DNA of 64,000 nucleotides from Synechococcus sp. Cruz-7E5. Lineage in GTDB: Bacteria > Cyanobacteriota > Cyanobacteriia > PCC-6307 > Cyanobiaceae. The DNA lies in the NCBI RefSeq assembly GCF_024345995.1, contig NZ_JAGQCE010000006.1, forward strand, positions 1 to 64,000. The letters run 5' to 3'. The notes under the pieces are model-generated. The model was not told the DNA's origin. It saw only the letters and a program-made list of their open reading frames with translations, and ran no database searches. The position numbers were made by a program, and so were the translations under genes. Below are positions 9,096-18,799 of the stretch, in pieces. The first letter of the stretch is position 1, and every line of letters begins with the position of its first letter.

Positions 9096-10367
9096 GTGAT
9101 CATGATGCCTCAGAACATCCACGTCTTCACCAGTGCCGCACTGAACTATCTTCCGAAGGTGCGGATTCTGTTTCACTCACTGCGCCGACATCATCCAGAG
9201 TGGAAGCTGCATCTTCTCCTGGTCGACGAGTTACCGGCTGATCTCGATCTCAGCGATGAGCCGCTGGATGCAGTCACCCCGATTTCGGAACTGGGAATCG
9301 AGGAATGGCGCGGTTGGGCTTTTTGCCACACGATCACGGAACTGGCCACGGCCGCCAAGCCATTCATGCTGAGGCGGTTGCTTGATATCAGCGGCGAAGG
9401 GGGGAAGGTGCTCTATCTCGACCCCGACACCGTTGTCTTTTCCAGGCTGGACGACATCGCGGAGGCACTGGATGAAGCCTCGATTCTCCTGACCCCGCAT
9501 CAAACCAGACCAGAAACCACTTTGGCCGCGGTGATTGACAATGAAATCTGCAGCCTCAAGCATGGCATCTACAACCTTGGCTTCATTGCCGTTGCCAACA
9601 CACCAACGGGCCGTGATTTTGCGAAGTGGTGGAGCGATCGCACCTACTTCTTCTGCCGTGACGATATTCCCAATGGCCTCTTCACTGACCAGCGCTGGAT
9701 CGACCTGGTACCCGCGCTGTTCACCGACGTGGCGATCATGCGCTCAGGTCGCCACAATCTGGCCACATGGAACATCACTACACGCACCCTTACAACCACA
9801 CCGGATCACGCCTTTGAAGTGGATGGCGAACCTCTGGGCTTCTATCATTTCACCGGCTTCGACAGTGGCGCTCACCGGGTCATGGCCCTCAAGAATGGCG
9901 GCGACAATCCTGCCATGGCGGAACTGATTCAGTGGTACAGCGACAAAATCAAACCTCTGGCCACAGATCCCCTGACCCATCGCCGCTGGTCCTACATGGC
10001 ATTCAGCGATGGCACGGCGATCAGCCGTGATCAGCGGCTGATCTACCGCCTGCGACGGGATCTGCAGCGACGCTTCCCTGATCCATTTCTGGCGGGAGAT
10101 TATGACCAGTGGTGGGCATCCACTGCCCAGAAGGAATATCCCGATCTGTTCGTCCCCCAGCGGCAGGAGGCCGCCCGTAACAAGCTCACCGCATCCCTCA
10201 CCCCAGGGTTCTTCGGCGCGGCGGAGACAGATCAGGCACCGCTCTCTTTGCCGTCTCTGCTTCAGCAGGCCATCCGTGATCCCAGAAGCGGCCTTGCTCT
10301 GGGCCGCAAGGGATGGGAGGTGCTGCGCAACGAGGGGATTGGAGGCGTCAAGCGCCGGCTTGGTTGA
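9096..10367 (+). CDS. Glycosyltransferase, GT8-like with DPD motif
   Basis: 423 aa from GTG 9096; ATG codons at 9102 or 9105 are equally possible starts. The N-terminal Rossmann-like lobe has FTSAALNYLPKVRILFHSL and the nucleotide-sugar/metal motif VLYLDPDTVVF (res 105-115), followed by the conserved YNLGFIAV and FTDQRWIDLVPALF. FYHFTGFD is also seen in this group of bacterial glycosyltransferases. The last 100 residues are poorly conserved in composition. It lies 47 bp after the GT4 gene on the same strand and closes the plus-strand sulfotransferase/glycosyltransferase run. The next gene converges 7 bp away. Confidence 0.8.
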   Translation: MIMMPQNIHVFTSAALNYLPKVRILFHSLRRHHPEWKLHLLLVDELPADLDLSDEPLDAVTPISELGIEEWRGWAFCHTITELATAAKPFMLRRLLDISGEGGKVLYLDPDTVVFSRLDDIAEALDEASILLTPHQTRPETTLAAVIDNEICSLKHGIYNLGFIAVANTPTGRDFAKWWSDRTYFFCRDDIPNGLFTDQRWIDLVPALFTDVAIMRSGRHNLATWNITTRTLTTTPDHAFEVDGEPLGFYHFTGFDSGAHRVMALKNGGDNPAMAELIQWYSDKIKPLATDPLTHRRWSYMAFSDGTAISRDQRLIYRLRRDLQRRFPDPFLAGDYDQWWASTAQKEYPDLFVPQRQEAARNKLTASLTPGFFGAAETDQAPLSLPSLLQQAIRDPRSGLALGRKGWEVLRNEGIGGVKRRLG

Positions 10368-10374
10368 TGCCTCT

Positions 10375-11211
10375 TCAGAGCCAGCGAAACCCCCACTTCC
10401 TGAAATACAGCCAGGCACTCTGAAAATTCACCAGGGTCAGCCACCAGCTGTGGTGATTGCCCCTGCCCCAGTTGTGTTGAATTGAGGCCACGGGCAGGTG
10501 AACGCAGCGACCACGGGCCCGCATCATGCGCGTCAGGTCGGCGTCCTCAAGATAAAGAAAGAACCTCGGGTCGAATCCTCCCACTTCCAGAAAAGCCCGG
10601 GAGCGGATCAGCATGCAACAGCCGCTCAAATAGGGCACATCAAAGACCCCATTCAGATCGCTATCCACCATCACATAGTCCGCGTCATAGCGACGCAGCC
10701 AGGCTGGTTTGAGCCATTGCGGCCAGAAACGCCTGCTCAGCAAGGCCAGGAGCGTTGGATCCTGCTTGCAGAGCGCCTGCTCCTGTCCTGCAGGGTCCTC
10801 AATCCTCGGCACGGCCAGCACCACCTCAGGATGCGCCTCCAGCCACTCGCCGAGCGACTCGATGCTGCCTGAGCTCCAGCCGAGATCGGTATTGAGAGCT
10901 CCGATCAGCGGCGGCAGGCGCCCACTGGATTGCAGTGTCGCCACAGCCAGATTCACGGCTCGGCCATAACCAAGATTGTCGCTGCTCCGCAGGAACAGGT
11001 CGGCAATCGGGGAAAGACGGTCGACCGGCTCTCCAAACTTGTGGTCGTTGGCAACCACCACGACACCGATCCAGGCAGCCAGAGCCTTCAGGCAGGAAGC
11101 CAGTCTCTCGACCTCGCGGAGCGACGGGTGAAAGGCGACGATCACCAGAACCAGGCGCCGCTGAGGAAACACCCTGGGCGACTGGTCAGCGGCCGGCTGG
11201 CCCCAGCTCAT
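10375..11211 (-). CDS. GT2 family glycosyltransferase (rhamnosyltransferase-like)
   Basis: 278 aa from ATG 11211; a TTG at 11220 overlapping the ribH stop would add three residues. The chain starts with LVLVIVAFHPSLREVERL, then NLGYGRAVNLAV and the acidic motif ALNTDLGW (DxD position). It continues with YLSGCCMLIRSRAFLEVGGFDPRFFLYLEDADLTRMMRARG, the hallmark of WsbD/RfbN-like GT2 enzymes, and a final QHNWGRGNH. These transfer deoxyhexoses or other sugars in O-antigen or capsule assembly. It follows ribH on the same strand within a few bases, so it is probably in the ribH transcript, an odd functional pairing. Confidence 0.85.
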   Translation of the reverse strand: MSWGQPAADQSPRVFPQRRLVLVIVAFHPSLREVERLASCLKALAAWIGVVVVANDHKFGEPVDRLSPIADLFLRSSDNLGYGRAVNLAVATLQSSGRLPPLIGALNTDLGWSSGSIESLGEWLEAHPEVVLAVPRIEDPAGQEQALCKQDPTLLALLSRRFWPQWLKPAWLRRYDADYVMVDSDLNGVFDVPYLSGCCMLIRSRAFLEVGGFDPRFFLYLEDADLTRMMRARGRCVHLPVASIQHNWGRGNHHSWWLTLVNFQSAWLYFRKWGFRWL

Positions 11212-11216
11212 GGTGC

Positions 11217-11696
11217 TCAACCCGGCAGCGTCGCCATCAGGCTGCCCATCTCAAGCGCCTGCAGGGCATAGCTCCAGCCGAGGTTGCTCTTGATGCCCGC
11301 CCGCTCCAGGGCCTGTTGCATCGTGTCGGTGGTGAGCACACCGAAGATCACCGGCACGCCAGTGCTGCGCGACACAGCAGCCACCCCCTTGCTGACCTCT
11401 GCGCAGACGTAGTCGAAATGGGGGGTGTCCCCCTTGATCACGGCGCCCAGGGTTATAAGCACCTGATATCGGCCCGTAGCTGCCAGGCGCTGGGCCACCA
11501 GCGGAATCTCGAAACTGCCTGGCACCCAGGCCAGATCCAGCTGTTCGCTGCTGGGACTGGTGTCGATGCCGTGGCGAGAGAGAGCATCCAGGCAGGCGCT
11601 GAGCAGTTTGCCTGTGACCAGATCGTTGAAACGACCGACAACGATGGCGATGCGCAAGCCGCTGACGTCGGTGAAGCGTCCTTCGAAAACGGCCAA
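11217..11696 (-). CDS. ribH: 6,7-dimethyl-8-ribityllumazine synthase
   Basis: 159 aa, the usual size of the lumazine synthase subunit. It condenses 5-amino-6-ribitylaminouracil with 3,4-dihydroxy-2-butanone 4-phosphate in riboflavin synthesis and forms hollow oligomeric shells. Diagnostic segments are [52 protein letters not shown] (with the catalytic-type His in TPHFDYV) and [19 protein letters not shown]. It lies between psbZ upstream (22 bp) and a GT2 gene downstream on the same strand. A ribH gene next to a photosystem gene fits the demand for flavin, but this is only positional inference. Confidence 0.96.
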   Translation of the reverse strand: MAVFEGRFTDVSGLRIAIVVGRFNDLVTGKLLSACLDALSRHGIDTSPSSEQLDLAWVPGSFEIPLVAQRLAATGRYQVLITLGAVIKGDTPHFDYVCAEVSKGVAAVSRSTGVPVIFGVLTTDTMQQALERAGIKSNLGWSYALQALEMGSLMATLPG

Positions 11697-11718
11697 GGGC
11701 CTGGTGCGGCGGGCCTGC

Positions 11719-11907
11719 TCAGACTACGAAATAGCTCATGCCCCAGTTGAGCAGCACCAGGGCCACCCAGGCGGCACCACCCAGCAGGATCAGGCGGTTG
11801 GAGCGACCGCTGTCGTCGGTGCTGGCGTAGAGCACGGGAACCGCGACCACGAGGGCAAACGACATCACCACCAGGGCCAGAACGGTGAGGGTGTTGAGGA
11901 TCTGCAT
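11719..11907 (-). CDS. psbZ: Photosystem II reaction center protein Z
   Basis: 62 aa, matching PsbZ (Ycf9) in length and layout: two transmembrane helices (res 3-27 and about 38-58) joined by a short polar loop with the [15 protein letters not shown] segment. PsbZ is a small thylakoid-membrane subunit at the periphery of the PSII core near CP43 and helps stabilise PSII supercomplexes. The gene is divergent from mutS with about 180 bp between, which must contain its promoter, and ribH follows 22 bp downstream. It is one of the clearest signs that this is a cyanobacterial chromosome. Confidence 0.95.
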   Translation of the reverse strand: MQILNTLTVLALVVMSFALVVAVPVLYASTDDSGRSNRLILLGGAAWVALVLLNWGMSYFVV

Positions 11908-12088
11908 GGGTCCGGCGGGGGCCTGTGCGTGCTGGAAAACGATTGTTTCACGCCGTTACGGCCGATCAGGAAGGCGGCTCGCGATCCTTCACAACTTGTC
12001 GGGAGGGGCCGTCAGCGCAAGGCCCTGCGCGACTTGCTCAAGGGTCCATGCCGACCCACCTACGATCGCGCTCTGGTGCGGGCGAAGC

Positions 12089-14917
12089 GTGACGGAGGAG
12101 GCCCAGACACAGTTGTCCCTGATCGCCTCTGCGGCGGTGCAGGGGAGCCTGTTCGGCCCCAGCGAGCCATCAGCGGCCCCTGGCTCTGAAGCATCCACGC
12201 TCAACTCAGTGAGCGCTGCCCCGGCCGGAACCGAGCTGGACGACGAGGCCCTGATCGCCGAGGCCACCGCCCGCCCCCGGCGGCGCCAGGCCAGGACAGC
12301 CGATCCCAAAGCCGACGGAACAGCGCCGGTCGCCGAGGCCGAGGAGTCGGCTGAGTCCGGGGAGCCCGCCGATGCGCTGCCCCCCTGGCACCACCACAGC
12401 CTGGTGGATCCGGAGGCGCTGCCACCGGTGCTGCGCCACTACGTGGAACTGAAGGCCGCCCATCCCGAGCGGGTGCTGCTATACCGCCTCGGCGACTTCT
12501 TCGAGTGCTTCTTCGAGGACGCCATCCGGGTGTCGCGGCTGCTGGAGCTCACCCTCACCGGCAAGGAGGGAGGCAAACGGATCGGACGGGTGCCGATGGC
12601 CGGCATCCCCCACCACGCCGCCGAGCGCTACTGCGGCGAACTGGTGCGCCGCGGCCTCGCCGTGGCCCTCTGCGACCAGCTGGAGAGCACGCCGGCACCG
12701 GGCGCCCTGCTCAGGCGGGGGATCACCCGCGTTCTCACCCCCGGCACCGTGCTGGAGGAGGGGATGCTGGCGGCACGCCGCAACAACTGGCTGGCGGCCG
12801 TGGTGCTGGAGCAGGGCCAGTGGGGGCTGGCTGTGGCCGATGTGAGCACCGGCGAATTCCAGCTGATGCAGCGCCAGGGCAGTGATCAGCTGCACCAGGA
12901 TCTGCTGCAGCTGCAGCCGGCCGAGCTGCTCTGGCCCAGTGCCGAGCCCAGCGACGAACCCAGCGGGCCGGCCTGGGCGCCGGAGTCGATCCACCGCACA
13001 CCGCTGCCGCTCACCCCCTTCACCCTGCCGGAGGCACGCCGCACCCTGCTGGAGCGCTTCGAGCTGGCCAGCCTCGAGGGCCTCGGCCTGGGCGAGGCGC
13101 CCCTGGCCCTGAGGGCCGCCGGCGGCCTGGTGCGCTACCTCGATGACACCCAGCCGGCCACCGACGAGCCAGCTGAAGCCACCGCCATTGCCAGCACCAG
13201 CCGCAACACCCTGGGGCAAATCCCCCTGGATCTGCCCACCCTTCTGCAGCGCAGCGATCAGCTGGTGCTCGATGCCCAGACCCGCCGCAACCTGGAGATC
13301 ACCCAGACCCAGCGGGACGGACAGTTTCAGGGGTCCCTGCTCTGGGCCCTGGATCGCACCATGACCGCCATGGGCGCCCGGGCCCTGCGCCGCTGGCTGG
13401 AGGCCCCCCTGATGGACATCAAGGCGATCGAGGCTCGTCAGGAGGGCATCGGTGTGCTGGTGCAGCAACGGCCACTGCGGCTGGCCCTGCGCCGGTTGCT
13501 GCGGCCCATGGGCGATCTGGAGCGCCTGGCGGGCAGGGCCGGGGCCGGCAGCGCCTCGGCCCGGGATCTGGTGGCCCTAGCCGATGGACTGGAGCGCCTG
13601 CCCCGCCTCGCCGCCCTGCTGGAGTCGGTGGACGCGACCGTGTTCGGCCCCCTTCAGCAGCGCGATCCGCAGCTGGCGCAGCTGGCGGCCCTGGTGCGCC
13701 ACACGTTGGTGGTGGCACCCCCGCTCAGCCTCAACGATGGGGGCCTGATCCACGACGGCGTCGACAGCCGCCTCGATGGGCTGCGCAACCGGCTCGACGA
13801 TCAGGACCAGTGGCTGGCTGCCCAGGAGCAGGGGGAGCGCCAGCGCAGCGGCATCCCTGCCCTGCGGCTGCAGTTTCACCGCAGCTTCGGCTACTTCCTT
13901 TCAGTGAGCCGGGCCCGGGCCGAGCGGGTGCCGGAGCACTGGATCCGGCGCCAGACCCTGGCCAACGAGGAGCGTTTCGTCACCCCCGAGCTCAAGGCCC
14001 GTGAAGGCCGCATCCTGCAGTTGCGGGCCCGGGCCGCCCAGCGTGAATACGAGCTGTTCAGCCAGCTGCGCCAGCATGTGGGGGAGCTGGCTGGACCGAT
14101 CCGTCAGGCCGCCAGGCGTGTGGCCGGCCTCGATGCCCTGGCCTCGCTGGCGGAGGTGGCCGCCACCCAGGGCTACTGCCGGCCGCAGCTTGAGCACAGC
14201 CGCTGCCTGCAGGTGGAGGCGGGACGGCACCCGGTGGTGGAACAGCTGCTGGTGGAAGAGTCGTTCAGCGCCAACGATCTGCACCTGGGGGAGGAGGGGC
14301 GCCCCGACCTGGTGGTGCTCACCGGACCCAATGCCAGCGGCAAGAGCTGCTATCTGCGCCAGAACGGGCTGCTGCAGCTGATGGCTCAGATCGGCAGCTG
14401 GATCCCGGCCCGATCGGCCCGCATGGGCCTGGCCGATCGCATCTTCACCCGGGTGGGGGCCGTCGATGACCTGGCCACGGGCCAATCCACCTTCATGGTG
14501 GAGATGGCCGAGACCGCCAATATCCTTCACCACGCCACTGACCGCTCCCTGGTGCTGCTCGATGAGATCGGCCGCGGCACCGCCACCTTCGATGGCCTCT
14601 CGATCGCCTGGGCGGTGGCGGAACACCTGGCGGCGGGGCTGCGGGCCCGGGCGGTGTTCGCCACCCACTACCACGAGCTCAACGAACTGGCCTCACTGCT
14701 GCCGGGCGTCGCCAACTACCAGGTGCTGGTGGAGGAAACGGGCGATCATCTGCTGTTTCTGCATCAGGTGCGTCCGGGTGGCGCCAGCCGCAGCTACGGC
14801 ATCGAGGCGGCCCGGCTGGCAGGGGTGCCGCCCCAGGTGGTGCAGCGGGCCCGCCAGGTGCTCGGACGGATCGAGGCCAACAGCCACGTGGCGGTGGGAC
14901 TTCAGGCCGCCGCCTAG
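12089..14917 (+). CDS. mutS: DNA mismatch repair ATPase MutS
   Basis: 942 aa from GTG 12089. The frame is open further upstream, but that part is unlike MutS and lies in the psbZ-mutS spacer. The first 110 residues are an Ala/Pro/Glu-rich extension. The mismatch-binding motif follows in [15 protein letters not shown] (F-x-E at res 137-139), then connector, lever and clamp regions. The ATPase carries a Walker A loop [14 protein letters not shown] (res 746-753 core), [21 protein letters not shown] and the Walker [17 protein letters not shown], ending with [13 protein letters not shown]. MutS recognises mispairs and starts methyl-independent or MutL-dependent repair. The cyanobacterial Walker A differs from the usual GPNMAGKST. 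Confidence 0.93.
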   Translation: MTEEAQTQLSLIASAAVQGSLFGPSEPSAAPGSEASTLNSVSAAPAGTELDDEALIAEATARPRRRQARTADPKADGTAPVAEAEESAESGEPADALPPWHHHSLVDPEALPPVLRHYVELKAAHPERVLLYRLGDFFECFFEDAIRVSRLLELTLTGKEGGKRIGRVPMAGIPHHAAERYCGELVRRGLAVALCDQLESTPAPGALLRRGITRVLTPGTVLEEGMLAARRNNWLAAVVLEQGQWGLAVADVSTGEFQLMQRQGSDQLHQDLLQLQPAELLWPSAEPSDEPSGPAWAPESIHRTPLPLTPFTLPEARRTLLERFELASLEGLGLGEAPLALRAAGGLVRYLDDTQPATDEPAEATAIASTSRNTLGQIPLDLPTLLQRSDQLVLDAQTRRNLEITQTQRDGQFQGSLLWALDRTMTAMGARALRRWLEAPLMDIKAIEARQEGIGVLVQQRPLRLALRRLLRPMGDLERLAGRAGAGSASARDLVALADGLERLPRLAALLESVDATVFGPLQQRDPQLAQLAALVRHTLVVAPPLSLNDGGLIHDGVDSRLDGLRNRLDDQDQWLAAQEQGERQRSGIPALRLQFHRSFGYFLSVSRARAERVPEHWIRRQTLANEERFVTPELKAREGRILQLRARAAQREYELFSQLRQHVGELAGPIRQAARRVAGLDALASLAEVAATQGYCRPQLEHSRCLQVEAGRHPVVEQLLVEESFSANDLHLGEEGRPDLVVLTGPNASGKSCYLRQNGLLQLMAQIGSWIPARSARMGLADRIFTRVGAVDDLATGQSTFMVEMAETANILHHATDRSLVLLDEIGRGTATFDGLSIAWAVAEHLAAGLRARAVFATHYHELNELASLLPGVANYQVLVEETGDHLLFLHQVRPGGASRSYGIEAARLAGVPPQVVQRARQVLGRIEANSHVAVGLQAAA

Positions 14918-14969
14918 GGCGTCAGAAACGATCCAGCCAGGCCCGGCGGAACGTCGATCGCCAGCCCCC

Positions 14970-16001
14970 TCAGTCCCCCCCGTACGACTTCTCCTCCACC
15001 AGGGCAGAACCGCTGCATTGATTGATGCGGCGCTTGAGGGCGGCCCGCACATCGTTGAGGCGATAGACCGATCGCGCCAGGGCGACAAATTCGGCGTCGA
15101 AGCGGCCGACCCGCTCCTGGGCGCGGATCGCCTCCTCCACATCCCAGAGCTCCCGGTTCACCCCCTCGAGCTGTCGGCCCAGCTCCGCCACGACGCCCTC
15201 GCCATCCCCCAGGCCCAGCTGCTGGGCCACGGCCTGGAGCTGATCGAACTCGGCGCACACATGACGGGCGCGCTCGGGCTCGACGATTCGTTCGCGCTTG
15301 ATCGCCAGGATGGTGAGCTTGTCGATCAGCTCCCCCACGGCCACAGGCACCAGAGGCCGCGGGGCCCCACGCTGCCGATCCAGCCAGGCCCGGCGGAGCA
15401 GGGCGTTGCAGGTGGCTCCCACCAGGCCAGCGCCGCCCTTGCTGCCCTCGAGCCGGATCTGGGGCAGATCACTGGCGGCCAGGCGCCGCTTGCTCTCGGC
15501 CACCCCCACGAAGCCCACCGGCATGCCGATCACCAGGGCCGGCTGACTGGCGCCGCCGGGCTGATCGAGCAGGCGCTCCAGTGCGGTGGGGGCACTGCCG
15601 ATCAGCACCACCGCCCCGGGGCAGGCCGCCAGGGCCGCCGCCATGCCCTCGGCCGTACGCGTGCCGCCCGGCGGCGCAACGGCCGGCGCCCATTCGAGAA
15701 TGCTGCGCACCGGGTTGGCGAAGGTGCGCCGGCTCATCGGTGTGACGGCCGCAGCCGCCATGGCCGTGTCGGTGAGGATCACCGATCCGGCGGCCAGGGC
15801 CTGCAGTCCCCGGGCGCAGGCCTCGGCGCTGAAGCGCAGGTCGGCCGCGATCGCCAGATCACCGCTGCTGTGCACCAGGCGCTCAAGCACCTCCTGCTGC
15901 ACCGGATCCAGATCGGTGGGGCCCAGCCACTGGCGGATACGCCTCACACTTTCACTGAAGATCGGATGATCCAGATCCAAGCCAGGCCGCCCCATGCCCA
16001 T
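14970..16001 (-). CDS. cobH: Precorrin-8X methylmutase fused to a C-terminal DUF6165-like domain
   Basis: 343 aa. Residues about 8-210 are CobH/Cbi[14 protein letters not shown], catalytic-type His44 in RLVHSSGD, the [13 protein letters not shown] block, the [17 protein letters not shown] segment and [10 protein letters not shown]. The enzyme moves the C11 methyl to C12 to give hydrogenobyrinic or cobyrinic acid in cobamide synthesis. Residues about 218-343 form a second, charged helical domain beginning [22 protein letters not shown] and including [13 protein letters not shown], resembling DUF6165. Stand-alone CobH is about 210 aa, so this is a fusion. ATG 16001 is used here; ATG 15995 is equally good and lies in the same CATG as the divergent holA start. 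Confidence 0.88.
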   Translation of the reverse strand: MGMGRPGLDLDHPIFSESVRRIRQWLGPTDLDPVQQEVLERLVHSSGDLAIAADLRFSAEACARGLQALAAGSVILTDTAMAAAAVTPMSRRTFANPVRSILEWAPAVAPPGGTRTAEGMAAALAACPGAVVLIGSAPTALERLLDQPGGASQPALVIGMPVGFVGVAESKRRLAASDLPQIRLEGSKGGAGLVGATCNALLRRAWLDRQRGAPRPLVPVAVGELIDKLTILAIKRERIVEPERARHVCAEFDQLQAVAQQLGLGDGEGVVAELGRQLEGVNRELWDVEEAIRAQERVGRFDAEFVALARSVYRLNDVRAALKRRINQCSGSALVEEKSYGGD

Positions 16002-16962
16002 CCATCTCTACTGGGGTGACGACGAGGCCGCCAGGACCCGGGCGATCGAAGACCTGATCAACAGGGAAGTGGATCCGGCCTGGCACAGCATCAACCTCAC
16101 CCGCCTCGACGGCTCCGACTCCGCCCAGGCGTCGCAGGCCCTGAGTGAGGCACGCACGCCGCCCTTCGGCGGCGGTTCCCGGCTGGTGCTGCTGCAGCGC
16201 AGTCCCTTCACCAGCGCTTGCTCGGCTGAGCTGGCCAGCCAGCTGGACGCCTGCCTTGACCTGATTCCCGAGAGCTGCCACCTGGTGCTGGTGGGCAGCG
16301 GCAAACCCGATGCCCGCCTGCGCACCACCAAGGCCCTGAGACAACGGGCCCTGGAAAAGAGTTTTCAGCTGCCATCGGCCTGGGATGGAGCCGGCCTTGT
16401 GGAGCTGGTGGCGCGCACGGCGCGGGAGCTGGGGGTGACCCTGGCGGCGGGAGCCGCCGAAGCCCTGGCGGAGGCGATCGGCAGCGACAGTGCCCGGTTG
16501 AGCAGCGAGCTGGAGAAGCTGGCGCTTTACAGCGGCAAGGCACCGGTGCAGGTCGCGGCGGTGATGGCCCTTGTGGGCGGCCACAGCACCACTGCCCTGG
16601 CCGTGGGGGATGCCCTGCTTGAGGGGAACGCCGGTGAGGCCATCGCCCTGGTCGACGACCTGCTGCAGGCGGGGGAGCCGGCCCTGCGGCTGGTGGCCTC
16701 GCTCACCAGCCAGGTCCGGGGCTGGCTGTGGGTCTGCCTGCTGGAGAGCCGGGGCGAGCAGGACGTGACCGTGATCGCCAAGGCGGCCGGCATCGGCAAC
16801 CCCAAGCGGATTTACGTGATGCGCCGGCAGATCCGCGGGCGGAGCCCAGCGCGCCTGCTGACGATGCTGGCCCAGGTGCTGGAGGTGGAGGCCGCCCTCA
16901 AACGGGGCACCGAGGCCGGTGAGGCCTTTCGCGATGGGCTGCTGCTGGCCACCGCCCGATAA
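15994..16962 (+). CDS. holA: DNA polymerase III subunit delta
   Basis: 322 aa, right for the clamp-loader delta subunit. [21 protein letters not shown] is the typical N-terminus, followed by SEARTPPFGGGSRLVLLQRS, the DARLRTTKALRQRA segment, AAGAAEALAEAIGSDSARLSSELEKLALY and the C-terminal collar domain (LVASLTSQVRGWLWV). Delta opens the beta sliding clamp as part of the gamma/tau complex whose DnaX subunit is also encoded in this window. Its ATG overlaps the divergent cobH start region, so its promoter must lie inside cobH or be shared. lysC begins 31 bp downstream on the same strand. Confidence 0.92.
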   Translation: MPIHLYWGDDEAARTRAIEDLINREVDPAWHSINLTRLDGSDSAQASQALSEARTPPFGGGSRLVLLQRSPFTSACSAELASQLDACLDLIPESCHLVLVGSGKPDARLRTTKALRQRALEKSFQLPSAWDGAGLVELVARTARELGVTLAAGAAEALAEAIGSDSARLSSELEKLALYSGKAPVQVAAVMALVGGHSTTALAVGDALLEGNAGEAIALVDDLLQAGEPALRLVASLTSQVRGWLWVCLLESRGEQDVTVIAKAAGIGNPKRIYVMRRQIRGRSPARLLTMLAQVLEVEAALKRGTEAGEAFRDGLLLATAR

Positions 16963-16993
16963 TCGCGGCATCCCATCACATCTCCCGAGCGGA

Positions 16994-18799
16994 ATGGCCC
17001 TGCTGGTTCAGAAATTCGGGGGAACCTCCGTCGGCAGCGTGGAGCGGATCCAGGCGGTGGCGCGGCGGATCGCCGCCAGCCGGGAGCAGGGCCACGACCT
17101 GGTGATCGTGGTCTCGGCGATGGGCCACACCACTGATGAGCTCACCTCCCTGGCGAGGGCGCTCTGCCCTGAGCCTCCCCAGCGGGAGATGGACATGCTG
17201 CTGGCCACGGGCGAGCAGGTCTCGATCGCCCTGCTGGCCATGGCCCTGCACAGCCTCGGCGTGCCGGCCGTCTCGATGACGGGGGCCCAGGTGGGCATCG
17301 TGACCGAGTCAGCCCACGGCCGCGCCCGCATCCTTGAAGTTCGCACCGAGCGGCTGCGCAAACGGCTCGAGGATGGCCAGGTGGTGGTGGTAGCCGGCTT
17401 CCAGGGCACCAGCAGTGGCAGTGCCGGCACACCTGAGATCACCACCCTGGGCCGAGGCGGCTCCGACACCTCCGCCGTGGCCCTTGCCGCCGCCCTGGGG
17501 GCCGACGCCTGCGAGATCTTCACCGATGTGCCCGGGGTGCTCACCACCGACCCGCGCCAGGTGAGCGATGCCCAGCTGATGGAGGAGGTGAGCTGCAACG
17601 AGATGCTTGAGCTGGCCAGCCTCGGTGCGGCGGTGCTGCATCCCCGGGCCGTCGAGATCGCCCGCAACTACGGCGTGCCCCTGGTGGTGCGCTCCAGTTG
17701 GAGCGATGCGCCCGGCACCCGGCTCACCAGCGGCATGCCCCGGCCGATCGGCAGCGAGGGACTGGAACTGGGCCGCCCGGTGGACGGGGCGGAACTGGAG
17801 AGCCAGCAGGCGGTGCTGGCCCTCACCCGGGTGCCCGATCACCCCGGGGTGGCCGCCCTGCTGTTCGAGGCCCTCTCAGCAGCCCAGCTGAATGTGGATC
17901 TGATCGTGCAGGCCACCCACGTCGGCGCCAGCAACGACATCGCCTTCACCCTCTCGGAGAGCCAGCTGGACGCCGCCCGGGAAGTCTGCCGGGGCCTTTT
18001 GCAGACGCTGGGGGTGGAGGACGGCGCCCTGAGCACCCAGGCGGGGCTGGCCAAACTCAGCATTTCCGGAGCCGGGATCATGGGGCGGCCCGGCATCGCC
18101 GCACGCCTGTTCGACACCCTGGCCCGCTACGGCATCAACCTGCGCATGATCGCCACCAGCGAAGTGAAGGTGAGCTGCCTGGTGGAGGGAAGCCAGGGAG
18201 CTCGGGCCCTGCGCGCCGCCGCCGAGGTGTTCGAACTGCAGGAGCACCAACTGCACCAGAACCCGCTCCCATGCAACGTTAATGATCCGGCGGTGCGCGG
18301 GGTGGCCCTCGACCGCGACCAGGCCCAGGTGGTGGTCCGCCAGGTGCCCGATCGTCCCGGCACCGCCGCAGCCGTCTGCCGTGCCCTGGCCGATGCCGGC
18401 ATCAGCCTCGACACCATCGTCCAGTCGGAGCGCACCCATGGCTCAGCCCCCCAGCTCAGACGTGACATGAGCTTCACCCTGCGCCGCGACGACCTCAACC
18501 GAGCCCGGCAGGCCCTGCAACCGGTGCTTGCCCCCTGGCCGGAGGCACGCTTCGAAGAAGGCCTGGCCATAGCCCGGGTCAGCGCCGTGGGCGCCGGCAT
18601 GCCCTGCACTCCCGGCACTGCCGCCCGCATGTTCCGGGCCTTGTCGGAGGCCGGGGTGAACATCGAAATGATCGCCACCAGCGAGATCCGCACCAGCTGT
18701 GTGGTGGCGGAAGCCGATGGGGTCAGGGCCCTGCAGGCGGTTCATGCCTGCTTCCAGTTGGGCGGCAGCACCGCCGCTGCCGTGGAGGCCATGGCCTAG
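16994..18799 (+). CDS. lysC: Aspartate kinase with duplicated ACT regulatory domains
   Basis: 601 aa from ATG 16994. The kinase domain opens with LLVQKFGGTSVGSVERI (KFGGTSV at res 7-13) and contains LLATGEQVSIALLAMAL, AGFQGTSS and TTLGRGGSDTSAVALA. Cyanobacterial enzymes are longer than the 400-450 aa of most bacteria because the ACT region is repeated. Here ACT-like units are seen from about res 270 on, including VALTRVPDHPGVAALLF, KLSISGAGIMGRPGIAARLF, VVVRQVPDRPGTAAAVCRAL and ISAVGAGM-type repeats near the end. It phosphorylates aspartate for lysine, threonine and methionine, and is probably feedback-inhibited through the ACT domains. dapA and asd of the same pathway lie at 35-37 kb. Confidence 0.95.
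   Translation: MALLVQKFGGTSVGSVERIQAVARRIAASREQGHDLVIVVSAMGHTTDELTSLARALCPEPPQREMDMLLATGEQVSIALLAMALHSLGVPAVSMTGAQVGIVTESAHGRARILEVRTERLRKRLEDGQVVVVAGFQGTSSGSAGTPEITTLGRGGSDTSAVALAAALGADACEIFTDVPGVLTTDPRQVSDAQLMEEVSCNEMLELASLGAAVLHPRAVEIARNYGVPLVVRSSWSDAPGTRLTSGMPRPIGSEGLELGRPVDGAELESQQAVLALTRVPDHPGVAALLFEALSAAQLNVDLIVQATHVGASNDIAFTLSESQLDAAREVCRGLLQTLGVEDGALSTQAGLAKLSISGAGIMGRPGIAARLFDTLARYGINLRMIATSEVKVSCLVEGSQGARALRAAAEVFELQEHQLHQNPLPCNVNDPAVRGVALDRDQAQVVVRQVPDRPGTAAAVCRALADAGISLDTIVQSERTHGSAPQLRRDMSFTLRRDDLNRARQALQPVLAPWPEARFEEGLAIARVSAVGAGMPCTPGTAARMFRALSEAGVNIEMIATSEIRTSCVVAEADGVRALQAVHACFQLGGSTAAAVEAMA

Noticed and set aside
14466-16019. 517-codon plus-strand frame over the mutS end and cobH
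   Set aside because: Out of frame with mutS and antisense to cobH; composition unlike a protein.
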